Positions 39,367 through 49,972 of a DNA stretch of 64,000 bases are shown here, one piece after another. A program made the translations under genes and the position numbers. Origin of the DNA: Liolophura sinensis (Eukaryota; Mollusca; Polyplacophora; Chitonida; Chitonidae); the NCBI RefSeq assembly GCF_032854445.1, contig NC_088303.1, positions 629,501 through 693,500 on the forward strand, given 5' to 3'. The notes beneath the pieces were generated by a model. That model had not been told where the DNA came from. It searched no databases and saw only the letters and a list, made by a program, of their open reading frames with translations. Position 1 is the stretch's first letter, and every line of letters begins with the position of its first letter.

Positions 39367-40163
39367 CAACCAAGAGGAATGGTTGTACAGTCTGACATGT
39401 TTATACCAAGTGGAATGGTTGTACAGTCTGACATGTTTATACCAAGAGGAATGGTTGTACAGTCTGACATGTTTATACCAAGAGGAATGGTTGTCCAGTC
39501 TGACATGTTTATACCAAGTGGAATGGTTGTACAGACTGACATGTTTATACCAAGAGGAATGGTTGTACAGTCTGACATGTGTGTGCCAAGAGGAACGGTT
39601 GTACAGACTGACATGTTTGTACCAAGAGGAATGGTTGTACAATCTGACATGTTTATACCAAGAGGAATGGTTGTGCAGTGTGACATGTTTGTACCAAGAG
39701 GAATGGTTGTAGAGTCTGACATGTTTATACCAAGAAGAATGGTTCTACAGTGTGGCATGTTTGTAGCAAGAGGAGTGGTTGTACAGTCTCTCTGTTCAGA
39801 CTCTGCAACCATTCCTCTTGGTATAAACATGTCAGATTGCAGAACCATTCCTCTTGGTATAAATATGTCAGACTGTACAACCATTCCTCTTGGTATAAAC
39901 ATGTCAGACTGTACAACCATTCCTCTTGGTACAAACATGTCAGACTGTACAACCATTCCTCTTGGTATAAACATGTCAGACTGTACAATCATTCCTCTTG
40001 GTACAAACATGTCAGACTGTACAACCATTCCTCTTGGTATAAACATGTCAGACTGTACAATCATTCCTCTTGGTATAAACATGTCAGACTGTACAACCAT
40101 TCCTCTTGGTATAAACATGTCAGACTGTACAATCATTTTTCTTGGTACAAACATGTCAGACTG
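39367..40163. repeat. Inverted pair of 36-bp tandem arrays (large palindrome)
   Basis: From about 39367 to 39789 a 36-bp unit (CCAAGAGGAATGGTTGTACA then GTCTGACATGTTTATA) repeats about 11.7 times. After a spacer of fewer than about 20 nt it repeats about 10 times in reverse complement (TGTACAACCATTCCTCTTGG) to 40163. The arms could fold into a hairpin of about 350 bp in DNA or pre-mRNA. Because 36 is divisible by three, long open frames exist on both strands; they are not genes. Confidence 0.94.
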
Positions 40164-40649
40164 CTGGTGAAATGCCAGATGCGGATGAAAGTATTTCTCT
40201 TTGTAACCTAAAACATTTCCAACACATGCATAATTATAAGTTCACTTCTGCATGGGTCATATATGGTTGAATGGCGATCAAACCAAACCTCCTGACTTAA
40301 TAAGGCCTGCAGTCAAACCAGCCAGGGCTGGATTTGTCCAACTTTTTTCCATTTATACTTCTTAGTCTCACAAATACAAGTGTGTTTGTGTAACAAGAAA
40401 TTTCAGATTTGTGATTTGTTGGTTCTTGGTGTATTGTTGACATTCTTACAAATACACGTTGTTGTTGTAATGTTGTGTTAATAGAACCAGTTTATTTGGG
40501 AGTTTTGAGCACTCCTCCATCAACGACTGGTGACTGCATGCACTGTTAATGTTAGCAGATGCTGATCCATGGCTACTGATGCTGGTGCATGCTCATCGGA
40601 GTATAGCACTTACAATGTCTTGGTTTATCCATCCTCTGTTGTGTGCTCT
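40164..40649. other. Unique intronic spacer
   Basis: No feature is recognised in this stretch of intron 1. Confidence 0.45.
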
Positions 40650-42548
40650 TTTAAGCATGATCAGCATTTCAGAAACCATCTTTCATGCCACAGCTTAATC
40701 AACATTCCAGACACCATCTTTCATACCACATCTTAATCAGCATTCCAGACACCATCTTTCACACCACAACTTAATCAGCATTCCAGACACCATCTTTCAT
40801 ACCACAACTTAATCAGCATTCCAGAAACCATCTTTCATACCACAGCTTAATCAGCATTTCAGACACCATCTTTCATACCACAGCTTAATCAGCATTTCAG
40901 ACACCATCTTTCATACCACAGCATAATCAACATTCCAGACACCATCTTTCATACCACAGTATAATCAACATTCCAGACACCATCTTTCATACCACAGCTT
41001 AATCAGCATTTCAGACACCATCTTTCACACCACAGCATAATCAACATTCCAGACACCATCTTTCATACTACAACTTAATCAGCATTCCAGACACCATCTT
41101 TCATACCACAGCTTAATCAGCATTCCAGACACCATCTTTCACACCACAACTTAATCAGCATTCCAGGCACCATCTTTCATACCACAGCTTAATCAGCATT
41201 CCAGACACCATCTTTCATACCACAACTTAATCAGCATTCCAGACACCATCTTTCATACCACAGCTTAATCAGCATTTCAGACACCATCTTTCATACCACA
41301 GCATAATCAACATTCCAGACACCATCTTTCATACTACAACTTAATCAGCATTCCAGACACCATCTTTCATACCACAACTTAATCAGCATTCCAGACACCA
41401 TCTTTCATACCATAACTTAATCAGCATTCCAGACACCATCTTTCATACCACAGCTTAATCAGCATTCCAGACACCATCTTTCATACCACAACTTAATCAG
41501 CATTCCAGACACCATCTTTCATACCACAGCTTAATCAACATTCCAGACACCATCTTTCATACCATAACTTAATCAGCATTCCAGACACCATCTTTCATAC
41601 CACAGCTTAATCAGCATTCCAGACACCATCTTTCATACCACAACTTAATCAGCATTCCAGACACCATCTTTCATACCACAGCTTAATCAGCATTTCAGAC
41701 ACCATCTTTCATACCACAGCTTAATCAGCATTTCAGACACCATCTTTCACACCACAGCATAATCAACATTCCAGACACCATCTTTCATACTACAACTTAA
41801 TCAGCATTCCAGAAACCATCTTTCATACCACAGCTTAATCAGCATTTCAGACACCATCTTTCACACCACAGCTTAATCAGCATTTCAGACACCATCTTTC
41901 ATACCACAGCTTAATCAGCATTTCAGACACCATCTTTCATACAACAGCTTAATCAGCATTCCAGAAACCATCTTTCATACCACAGCTTAATGAGCATTTC
42001 AGAAATCATCTTTCATACCACAGCATAATTAGCATTCCAGACACCATCTTTCATACCACAACTTAATCAGCATTCCAGACACCATCTTTCATACCACAGC
42101 TTAATCAGCATTCCAGACACCATCTTTCATACCACAACTTAATCAGCATTCCAGACACCATCTTTCATACCACAGCTTAATCAGCATTTCAGACACCATC
42201 TTTCATACCACAGCATAATCAACATTCCAGACACCATCTTTCATACCACAGCTTAATCAGCATTCCAGACACCATCTTTCATACCACAACTTAATCAGCA
42301 TTCCAGACACCATCTTTCATACCACAGTATAATCAGCATTTCAGACACCATCTTTCATACCACGGCTTAATCAGCATTTCAGAAACCATCGCTCATACCA
42401 CAGCTTAATCAACATTCCAGACACCATGTTTCATACCACAACTTAATCAGCATTCCAGACACCATCTTTCATACCACAGTATAATCAGCATTTCAGACAC
42501 CATCTTTCATACCACAGCTTAATCAGCATTCCAGACACCATCTTTCCT
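40650..42548. repeat. Minisatellite, 38-bp period, about 50 copies, end of intron 1
   Basis: Units contain ACCACAGCTTAATCAGCATT and CCAGACACCATCTTTCAT. Variants alternate (CAGCTTAATC, CAACTTAATC, CAGCATAATC) in recurring blocks. The array ends about 200 bp before the exon 2 acceptor. Each unit offers a pyrimidine-containing CTTTCATACCACAG that loosely resembles a 3' splice site. Confidence 0.94.
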
Positions 42549-42749
42549 AATATCTGCATAAAACTTACAGGAGTATATATTTGTATGACCTGCAGACCAC
42601 ACGTTTTTTTGTCTGAAAACATCCATATCTGGCACTTCAGAAAAGTGTATGAAGTAGCATACAACTTTATAGTGTACATTGCTGTTGGAAGTAGATACAT
42701 GTAGTATTACCACTGATGTATACATTTTCATCTCCTTTTGTCATTTTAG

Positions 42750-42832
42750 GTGAAGATACAAAAAATCGTGAGAATATCCCGTTGGCAGGTGCAGAGGAAC
42801 AGGCTAACTATGGCCAGATGGCACTGTATGAG
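42750..42832 (+). CDS. kcc: KCC exon 2: N-terminal cytoplasmic segment (residues 213-240)
   Basis: An 83-nt exon. The acceptor is TCATTTTAG and the donor GAG|GTAACA. It completes the Gly codon left by exon 1 and ends in phase 0. The encoded peptide runs from GEDTKNRENIPLAG to NYGQMALYE. The end matches the conserved KCC stretch that reads LALFEEE in vertebrates, just ahead of the pre-TM1 amphipathic region. It lies about 200 bp downstream of the long 38-bp array that closes intron 1. The next intron is only 727 bp and has no array. Confidence 0.93.
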
Positions 42833-43559
42833 GTAACAAAAACACTGTTGTTAGCAAAGGTTGCAGTAGTACACATTTACCCATATGTGCCTGTGTGACT
42901 CTCACAATACAGGATGTACATGAATGGGTGATAAAGTCAACCTATTTCAATATATGCACCTGTAAAACGACTTTTTACCAGACTACATGTACATTTTCTC
43001 TGTGGTGAAAATCGCCAAAACAAATTGTGAGAAATAATTTGGCCATTTGTTACCAAAAATACACAAGAATAATTCAGATAGACAAATAAATAATTTCCAG
43101 CACATGTATGTGAGTAGTAGTTCAATCTGTAGAGCAGGACATTCTGCCATCATATTGAAGATGTTAGTGGGCAAAATTAGCCATGTCAGGGCACGGACAT
43201 GAAAGAGGTTTTGTCAGAAGACTTGTGAAAACTCAGCTTGTCTGACCTTGACTGCTTGTGGATCAAGTGATTTGATTATTAAATGAAAGATCAAGTGCAT
43301 TGGTTATTAAAGGAAAGAATGTTGTATCTGTTGTATCGCTTGTCAGTGCTACTCGTGTGATACATTTTTACTTTACAGAAATTTTAATAGTTGGCATATT
43401 TTTCTGAAAATTTTAAACACTTCTTTGTTTTGTGGTATATTGGTACAGTGGAATTTGATAATGATAAAATACATATTTCCTGAAAACAGTGGTAAATGAA
43501 AATACTTTAGATATTCTATTCTTGCTATTTTTTCTTCTGTTTCTTTCACCTTATCATAG
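42833..43559 (+). other. kcc: Intron 2 of KCC (727 bp)
   Basis: Starts GTAACA and ends TTATCATAG. It contains no tandem array, in contrast to introns 1, 3 and 4. Confidence 0.85.
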
Positions 43560-43673
43560 GAAGATCTGTCAGAACGGGGGAAGATATCTCAGATTCTGGC
43601 CACCATAGGCAAATACCAGGCTGGGATAACACCCGATCCTAACGATGTAGAGAACAGTGCTAAGAAGCCCCAG
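43560..43673 (+). CDS. kcc: KCC exon 3: pre-TM1 cytoplasmic segment (residues 241-278)
   Basis: A 114-nt exon of 38 codons, phase 0 at both ends. The acceptor is TTATCATAG and the donor CCCCAG|GTAAGA. It encodes EDLSERGKISQILATIGKYQ and continues to AKKPQ. This corresponds to the vertebrate KCC segment with SSLLN, NYTNL and the basic KKPTKTPQ stretch immediately before TM1. The equivalence is by position and residue pattern; the segment is only moderately conserved. Confidence 0.93.
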
Positions 43674-43934
43674 GTAAGACCTGTGAGAGGTGTGAAGACA
43701 ACCGGTCACCTATCTGATTACTTTAGTTTTTGGGATACCCGGTCTGCAATTTTAGCAAATATACATTTAGTTTCATTTTTCACACATGGTTGGACCATCT
43801 AATGAACAACATACTCATATCTTTACTTTTCCAAAAAGCTGGGAAAAATATAATATTCTGCTTTCAGCACCGCTAATATCTGTCCCAAAAATTAAAAGAA
43901 TTAGGCTATGTGGATGTCTCACTTTAATTGTGAT

Positions 43935-45262
43935 ATCTGTACATCCTCGTGTTCGGTATGATGTGTGTGCAGCATCGTGTTCTGTATGATGTGTGTATAG
44001 CCTCGTGTTGTGTACGATGTGTGTACAGCCTCATGCTCTGTATGGTGTGCGTACAACCTTGTGTTCTGTATGATGTGTGTACAACTTAGTGTTCTGTATG
44101 ATGTGTGTACAACGTAGTGTTCTGTATGATGTGTGTACAGCCTTGTGTTCTGTATGATATGTGTACAGCCTCGTGTTATATATGGTGTGTGTGCAGCCTT
44201 GTGTTCTGTAAGATGTGGGTACAGCCTCGTGTTCTGTATGGTGTGTGTACAGCCGCGTGTTATGTATGGTGTGTATATAACCTCGTGTTATGTATGGTGT
44301 GTGTACAGCCTCGTGTTCTGTATGGTGTGTGTACAGCCTCGTGTTCTGTATGATGTGTGTACAGCCTCGTGTTCTGTATGATGTGTGTACAGCCTCGTGT
44401 TCTGTATGATGTGTGCACAGCCTCGTGTTTTGTATGGTGTGTTTACAACCTCGTGTTCTGTATGATGTGTGTATAGCCTCGTGTTCTGTATGATGTGTAT
44501 ACAGCCTCGTGTTCTCTATGATGTGTGTACAGCCTTGTGTTCTGTACAATGTGTGAAGAGTCTCAATGTTCTGTATGATGTGTGTACAGCCTCATGTTCT
44601 CTGTGGTGTGTGTACAACCTTGTGTTCCATATGGTGTGTGTACAGCCTCTTGTTCTGTATGATGTGTGTATAGCCTTGTGTTCTGTATGATGTGTGTACA
44701 GCCTCGTGTTCTGTATGGTGTGTGTACAGCCTCATGTTCTGTACAATGTGTGAAGAGTCTCAGTGTTCTGTATGGTGTGTACAGCCCCGTGTTCTTATGA
44801 TGTGTGTACAGCCTCATGTTCTCTATGGTGTGTGTACAACCTTGTGTTCCGTATGATGTGTTTACAGCCTCGTGCTCTGTATGATATGTTCAGCTTTGTG
44901 TTCTGTATGATATGTGTACAGCCTCATGTTATGTATGGTGTGTGTGCAGCCTTTTGTTCTGTAAGATGTATGTACAGCCTTGTGTTCTGTATGGTGTGTG
45001 TACAGCTTTGTGTTCTGTAGGGTGTGTGTTCAACCCTGTGTTCTGTATGGTGTGCGTGCAGCCTTGTGTTCTGTAAGATGTGGGTACAGCCAAGTGTTCT
45101 GTATGGTGTGTGTACGGCCTCTTGTTCTATATGGTGTGTGTACAACCCCGTGTTCTGTATGGTGTGTGTGCAGCCTTTTGTTCTGTATGATGTGTGTACA
45201 GTCTCGTGTTCTGTATGATGTGTGTACAGCCTCATGTTCTGTATGATGTGTGTACAGCCTGT
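43935..45262. repeat. Minisatellite, 28-bp period, about 47 copies, in intron 3
   Basis: Units contain TGTGTGTACAGCCTCGTG then TTCTGTATGA. Two larger blocks with the variant GTGAAGAGTCTCA recur near 44550 and 44750, showing segmental duplication within the array. Confidence 0.93.
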
Positions 45263-46458
45263 GATTTGTATGAGAACAGAAAATGAAAGTAAATACAGCC
45301 CAAGCATGCCTGGTATCATTCATTATGTGTTCATGTCAGCCAGCTCTGAACTCCTTTGTTGCCTCTCTCCTGTAAGCCATGTCTCTTGTTCACATTATAA
45401 ATGTGAACACCTTAGCTGTCTGGGGTTACCACTGCGGTACAAACCAAGTGTCAGATTATCTTTTCACCTCAGCTCTTCTTGGTTTAGGACACAGGGCAAG
45501 AAGCTGGCAGGCTGTGATATTTCACTCAGGGCAACTTAATTTGGGTGTAACAATTATTCAGCTGTTTCTTGGTTTCTGTGGAAGTAAAATTTATGATTTC
45601 AAAGTGCATTGGTTACGAATGGGTTTATTTTACAGTATCCAGACCATACTGACTAAAATTTTTTGTTTTTAATTTAATGACTTTATTTTCCTATCTTGCC
45701 CTATCTTTAAAGGGACGCATTGCCGACAGCAAAAAAGAATGTACTACGAGTCATGTACATATAGTTAAGACTTCCAGATGACTACTGATAATTATCTGAC
45801 TTCAAGTGGTCAATCAAATATTTAGTTTTATCTGGGATTTCCCTTAAACCCATCCATGCGCTCAGGTCACTATATTTAGAAACATTTTCTTTTTTTTGTT
45901 TTTTTTTGTTTGTTTTTCCAGTAAGCCCTGGATGAACCTCTGGGCATTTATTGTCCGTTAGCCATGAATTTACAACTCACCTCTATATTACCCACGTGGC
46001 CTGGGTTATAGGCGTGCATTGTAGATAAGCTGCTTTGGGAACATTGTTGTAACAATTATGGTTATCAGTGTCTGTATACAATTTTCCAATATTACAATTG
46101 TTCTGAAACACTCATTAGCTAGAGCACTGATTTTTGTTATTCAGATATAAAGCCTAATTCATAGCTTAAAATCAGTCTTAATAGACAGACTTGTTCATAC
46201 AATTATTAATGAAATAATCCTACATATATGTTTCAAAGAAATATTATGTAGATTCTAGTTATATGACTGTCACACAACTATACTCAATCTAGTTTTGCAA
46301 GAAATTCATCCTTAAAACGTTTGCTTGAGTGCTTACTTATTAAGCATACATTTTGTTGAAGGAAGCATCTGTAATTAACCAAAAATATGGGGCCTTTGCT
46401 ACAGCTATATATAAATTACTTGGCAGAGAATTAACTTTTTTGACTGATTTACCTCCCC
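45263..46458. other. Unique intron 3 sequence
   Basis: No exon or array is recognised. A T-rich tract lies at about 45888-45918. Confidence 0.45.
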
Positions 46459-46605
46459 TTATAGCGCCACCTGTTGTGTAGACGACAGGCGTTTGGTGAA
46501 CTTCAGATGTGGGACATGGCAGGCTGCAATATTACAAAAGAGTGCCATGTCCCACATCTGAAGTTCACCAAACGCCTGTTGTCTACACAGCAGGTGGCGC
46601 TATAA
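46459..46605. repeat. Near-perfect inverted repeat (foldback hairpin, 63-bp arms)
   Basis: The left arm at 46459-46521 starts TTATAGCGCCACCTG. The right arm at 46543-46605 ends CAGGTGGCGCTATAA. They are reverse complements except at two positions, separated by a 21-nt loop. On the plus strand, the KCC sense direction, both exceptions are T:G or G:T pairs, so the RNA helix would be continuous. Termini at TA are compatible with a small MITE, but no target duplication beyond TA is evident. Confidence 0.92.
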
Positions 46606-46849
46606 TTACTTATCCTGTCTTCTATGTGTAAAGTCAGTTCTGCCATACGGATGGTCATGAATTACAAATGTTTTATAAAACACTGGCGATTGGAAGGTAG
46701 ATCATATTTTAATCTGTTATACTGTTTTGGCTAGTACATTTGCGATCCATGAGCAAATGTTGCGTTGTGCAGTTGTGCAGTTAGGAGTCAAGTGCAACTC
46801 ATTTCCTGTATTTAGCTGAACGAGCTCAAAAAATTTGAATATGTTCCTT
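46606..46849. other. Unique intron 3 spacer
   Basis: No feature is recognised between the hairpin and the 25-bp array. Confidence 0.45.
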
Positions 46850-47245
46850 TAACTCTCCTTTAACTGACCTTACAACATGTCCCTTTAGTTGTCCTTACAA
46901 CGTCCTTTAATTGACTGTGCAATATGTCCCTTTAATTGACCTTACAACATGTCCCTTTAGTTGTCCTTACAACGTCTTTTAATTGACTGTGCAGTATGTC
47001 CCTTTAACTGACCTTACAACATGTCCCTTTAGTTGTCCTTACAATATGTCCCTTTAATTGACCTTACAAGAGGTCCCTTTAATTGACCTTACAATATGTC
47101 CCTTTAATTGACATTACAGTATGTCCCTTTAATTGACCTTACAAGAGGTCCCTTTAATTGACCTAACAAGAGGTCCCTTTAATTGACCTTACAATATGTT
47201 CCTTTAATTGACCTTACAATATGTCCCTTTAATTGACCTTACAGT
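46850..47245. repeat. Minisatellite, about 25-bp period, about 16 copies
   Basis: TGTCCCTTTAATTGACCTTA recurs every 24-25 bp, with CAACA, CAATA or CAAGAG joins. Left-hand copies are more varied (AGTTGTCC, AACTGACC). Confidence 0.9.
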
Positions 47246-48569
47246 GTGAGTGTGTTGTGGATAAATAACCAATACAGACTGAGGCAAGCTTTAATATAGC
47301 AGTGGTGATTTAAGTGCTTCTTCACACAAGGACATGGATCAGTAGAAATCGTAGCAATGACACAGCTTATAGTTCTGTTCATGTAACTGTTCCTAGCCTG
47401 CTGGTGAATTGCCTTGCAAGCCTATCTGAATTGGGTTTATAATACAATTTAGGTATTAAATTAGCAGCTTGTCTATTGAAGTCCTTGATCAACAAGTATG
47501 TACATGTGTAGGTATGGGTACATGTATATATGGGGTTATGTAACTCTAAATAATTGATTCCCTGGTGTAGGTTTCACATGTGTATTCAAATCAATACTGA
47601 GCCTGTTAATCACTCACAGTCAACAAATCTATGTACATGTCTGTCAAGTACTGTCAGATTCCTTGTGATAAATGTTCCTGTTCTGAGGTAATTAGTGCAT
47701 GTACAGGAATGGTCATTGCTACATGTAGGTCCCCTTGTGTGCTCAGAGCTGCACTAATTCTATACGGTGTAATATTTTGGGTTGAATTTGATACCACTGG
47801 AAATTCAGAAAGGTCTTGTGCAGCTAATGAGAGAATTAGGGGAGCTTGAAGTCCAAACATGTCCCTGGCAGGGAAATTTGTATGCTGAATTATGCCATCA
47901 CCATAAAGTCACTACAACTATGAACTTACAAGTAAAAACCTATTTACCAGGATTATTTCTATTCAAGAAATGCTGATGAATGTTTTTGCAGATCCAAATG
48001 GGTTAACACACTGACGTCCTTCATTCATCTTGCACCAGATGTGCTTTGTTCCGTTTTAGAACCGATATAAATGACCTTGAATTTGCTGGGGTGTGACTGT
48101 CAGTGTAAAGCCCAGAGATTTCTTTTGCGATTTACATTAATGCAGTTTCCAAGCAACTGATTTTGGCCTTCAGATTTTAAACCCAAGATTTGCATGCAGC
48201 CTTGAAAAAAAAAGAGAAGTTGAAAAATAAAAAAGAAAGTCAGAATTTGTTTTTATGGAATGTTTAGTAATCTCATTAGCATGGTAATTAGTGTAATGAA
48301 GGGAAAGAGAAGGAATTGCATATTGGTTTTTGTGAACAAATTCATATTTGTGGATGCTAATTAGTAATAAATATCGTCCCTACACAGTGCTGTTATAATA
48401 CACATGATATACACCCACTGTATAATGTACTGTTTTTTTTAGCTTAAATGTCCTTTACATTTTCCTTGTATATTGTCTGCTTGTATTCCCAAAGAAAGAT
48501 CATGTTTTATTTGTATTCCAGTTACTGATGTTTATAATATTATGTCACAGTGTAATTATCATGGAATTC
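47246..48569. other. Unique intron 3 sequence
   Basis: No exon or array is recognised. Short open frames near 47631-47976 lack splice context. Confidence 0.45.
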
Positions 48570-48584
48570 TCAACAGTCTTCGAG

Positions 48585-48847
48585 GGGCCTCCGTGGCTCA
48601 GTCGGTTAGCGCGCTAGGGCAGTGTAATGACCCAGGAGCCTCTCACCAATGCGGTCGCTGTGAGTTCAAGTCCAGCTCATGCTGGCTTCCTCTCCGGGCG
48701 TAAGTGGGAAGGTCTGCCAGCTACCTGCGGATGGTCGTGGGTTTCCCCCAGGCTGTGCCCGGTTTTCACCCACCATAATGCTGGCTGCCATTGTATAAGT
48801 GAAATATTTTTGAGTACAGCATAAAACACCAATCAAAAAAAAAAAAA
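48585..48847 (+). mobile_element. tRNA-derived SINE, family B, with target-site duplication
   Basis: A well-preserved copy. The A-box-like GTGGCTCAGTCGGTTAGCGC and B-box GAGTTCAAGTCC are followed by GCTCATGCTGGCTTCCTCTC, CATAATGCTGGCTGCCATTG, GAGTACAGCATAAAACACC and an A-rich tail. The 15-bp flanks at 48570-48584 and 48848-48862 match with one difference (CAACAGTCTTCGAG versus CAACAGGCTTCGAG). It is a mobile element, not a tRNA gene: no acceptor stem pairing or anticodon loop is preserved. Confidence 0.92.
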
Positions 48848-48862
48848 TCAACAGGCTTCGAG

Positions 48863-49800
48863 TGGTAAACAGAAAAAACAAATCAGTTGCCATATGTAAT
48901 AAACTTGTTGTTCTCCTTAGTGTGGAACAGATCTCAATCATCTCTGGTCTAGTAGGAGCAGCTACAGTGTATATGTGAAATGAGGAGTTCCAGTATTACA
49001 TTTAGTTTTTAGCACTACATGGTTAATAAGTTTTACATAATACTTGAGTAGTGTAACTCTGAAAAACAAAAGCTGCATTAAAAGCCTTTTATTTTGCCAT
49101 CATCAGGAGAGTGATACATTGCATGTGGGGTAAATGTCAGTTTCTAAGAAGAGTGTGGACATGAATGGAAAGATATCCATGTGTTTTCAAAGTTGAAATT
49201 TCATGATTAGTTTGACCTCATCCAGGTATCAATTACCAAATGTTTCATTAGCATCAAATTCCTTGCAGGTCTGAGTTATCATTTTGTAGAACGTAGACAG
49301 GTTCAGTAGGTATAAAATTAAGTTTATATTGATGGCTGTGAACTATCCTTCATCTATCATCTCTCATGTGGACTGACACACATTAGCATCCTCAACATCC
49401 TCATCCTCACCTAAACACTCCTGCATGAGTACAGCATTAAAGTCCATTGAGATTAACAATCAATTCCTGATCTACACTCCTCACTAACTTAACTTCCTTA
49501 CATATAGTTAGCACTAGAACGACTCAGCTGTGTTTCAGTTTATTAGGTATACTGCCTGCTTTTAACGAAACAGCCATCTTAACAGTTCAGTATTCCTGGG
49601 TGTATAAGGTTTATTGCACAAATTTTGGTAATAAACGATTTTTGAAAATTCAGCAAAAAGTAACAGCGCATCGAAACTTTGGTTTCATGTTGATTAGAAA
49701 TTGTTTCTGTATTGTGGTATCATAAAAATGATATGCCTGATCTACAATTTTGTATGTCAAATCTGTACATTACATAGATATATATGCAAATCTGTTTCAG
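48863..49800 (+). other. kcc: Unique end of intron 3
   Basis: No array. It ends with TCTGTTTCAG, the acceptor of exon 4. Confidence 0.6.
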
Positions 49801-49947
49801 AGTGCCAAACTGGGCCTGCTGATGGGAGTGTACCTACCATGTATTCAGAACATCTTTGGGGTGATCCTGTTTATACGTCTTACCTGGCTAGTTGGAAATG
49901 CTGGTCTTGTTGAGAGCTTCTTTATCGTGCTCATCTGCTGTATGACA
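49801..49947 (+). CDS. kcc: KCC exon 4: TM1 and start of TM2 (residues 279-327)
   Basis: A 147-nt exon of 49 codons, phase 0 at both ends. The acceptor is TCTGTTTCAG and the donor ATGACA|GTAAGTATAA. It carries TM1 and the first half of TM2. N295 and I296 align with the KCC1 residues N131 and I132 that coordinate K+, and G298-V299-I300 with the TM1 chloride-site residues; these assignments come from published KCC1 structures. The last residues are [13 protein letters not shown]. The last 39 nt of this exon, together with its splice donor, are the apparent source of the tandem array that follows. Read-through past this donor meets TGA at 49975-49977. Confidence 0.97.
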
Positions 49948-49972
49948 GTAAGTATAAACAATACAGTACAGT

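Noticed and set aside
39291-40170. Long frames on both strands of the inverted 36-bp array
   Set aside because: The period is divisible by three and the array is palindromic, so both strands stay open by construction.
43935-45262. Relation of the 28-bp array to exon 3
   Set aside because: I compared the unit with the exon 3 end (CCCCAGGTAAGACC) and found no similarity, so this array is not counted among the exon-derived ones.
48585-48700. tRNA gene
   Set aside because: A and B boxes are present but the cloverleaf is not intact, and the sequence continues into a SINE body with a poly-A tail and target duplication. The same applies at 2400, 26016, 29197, 34300 and 53324.
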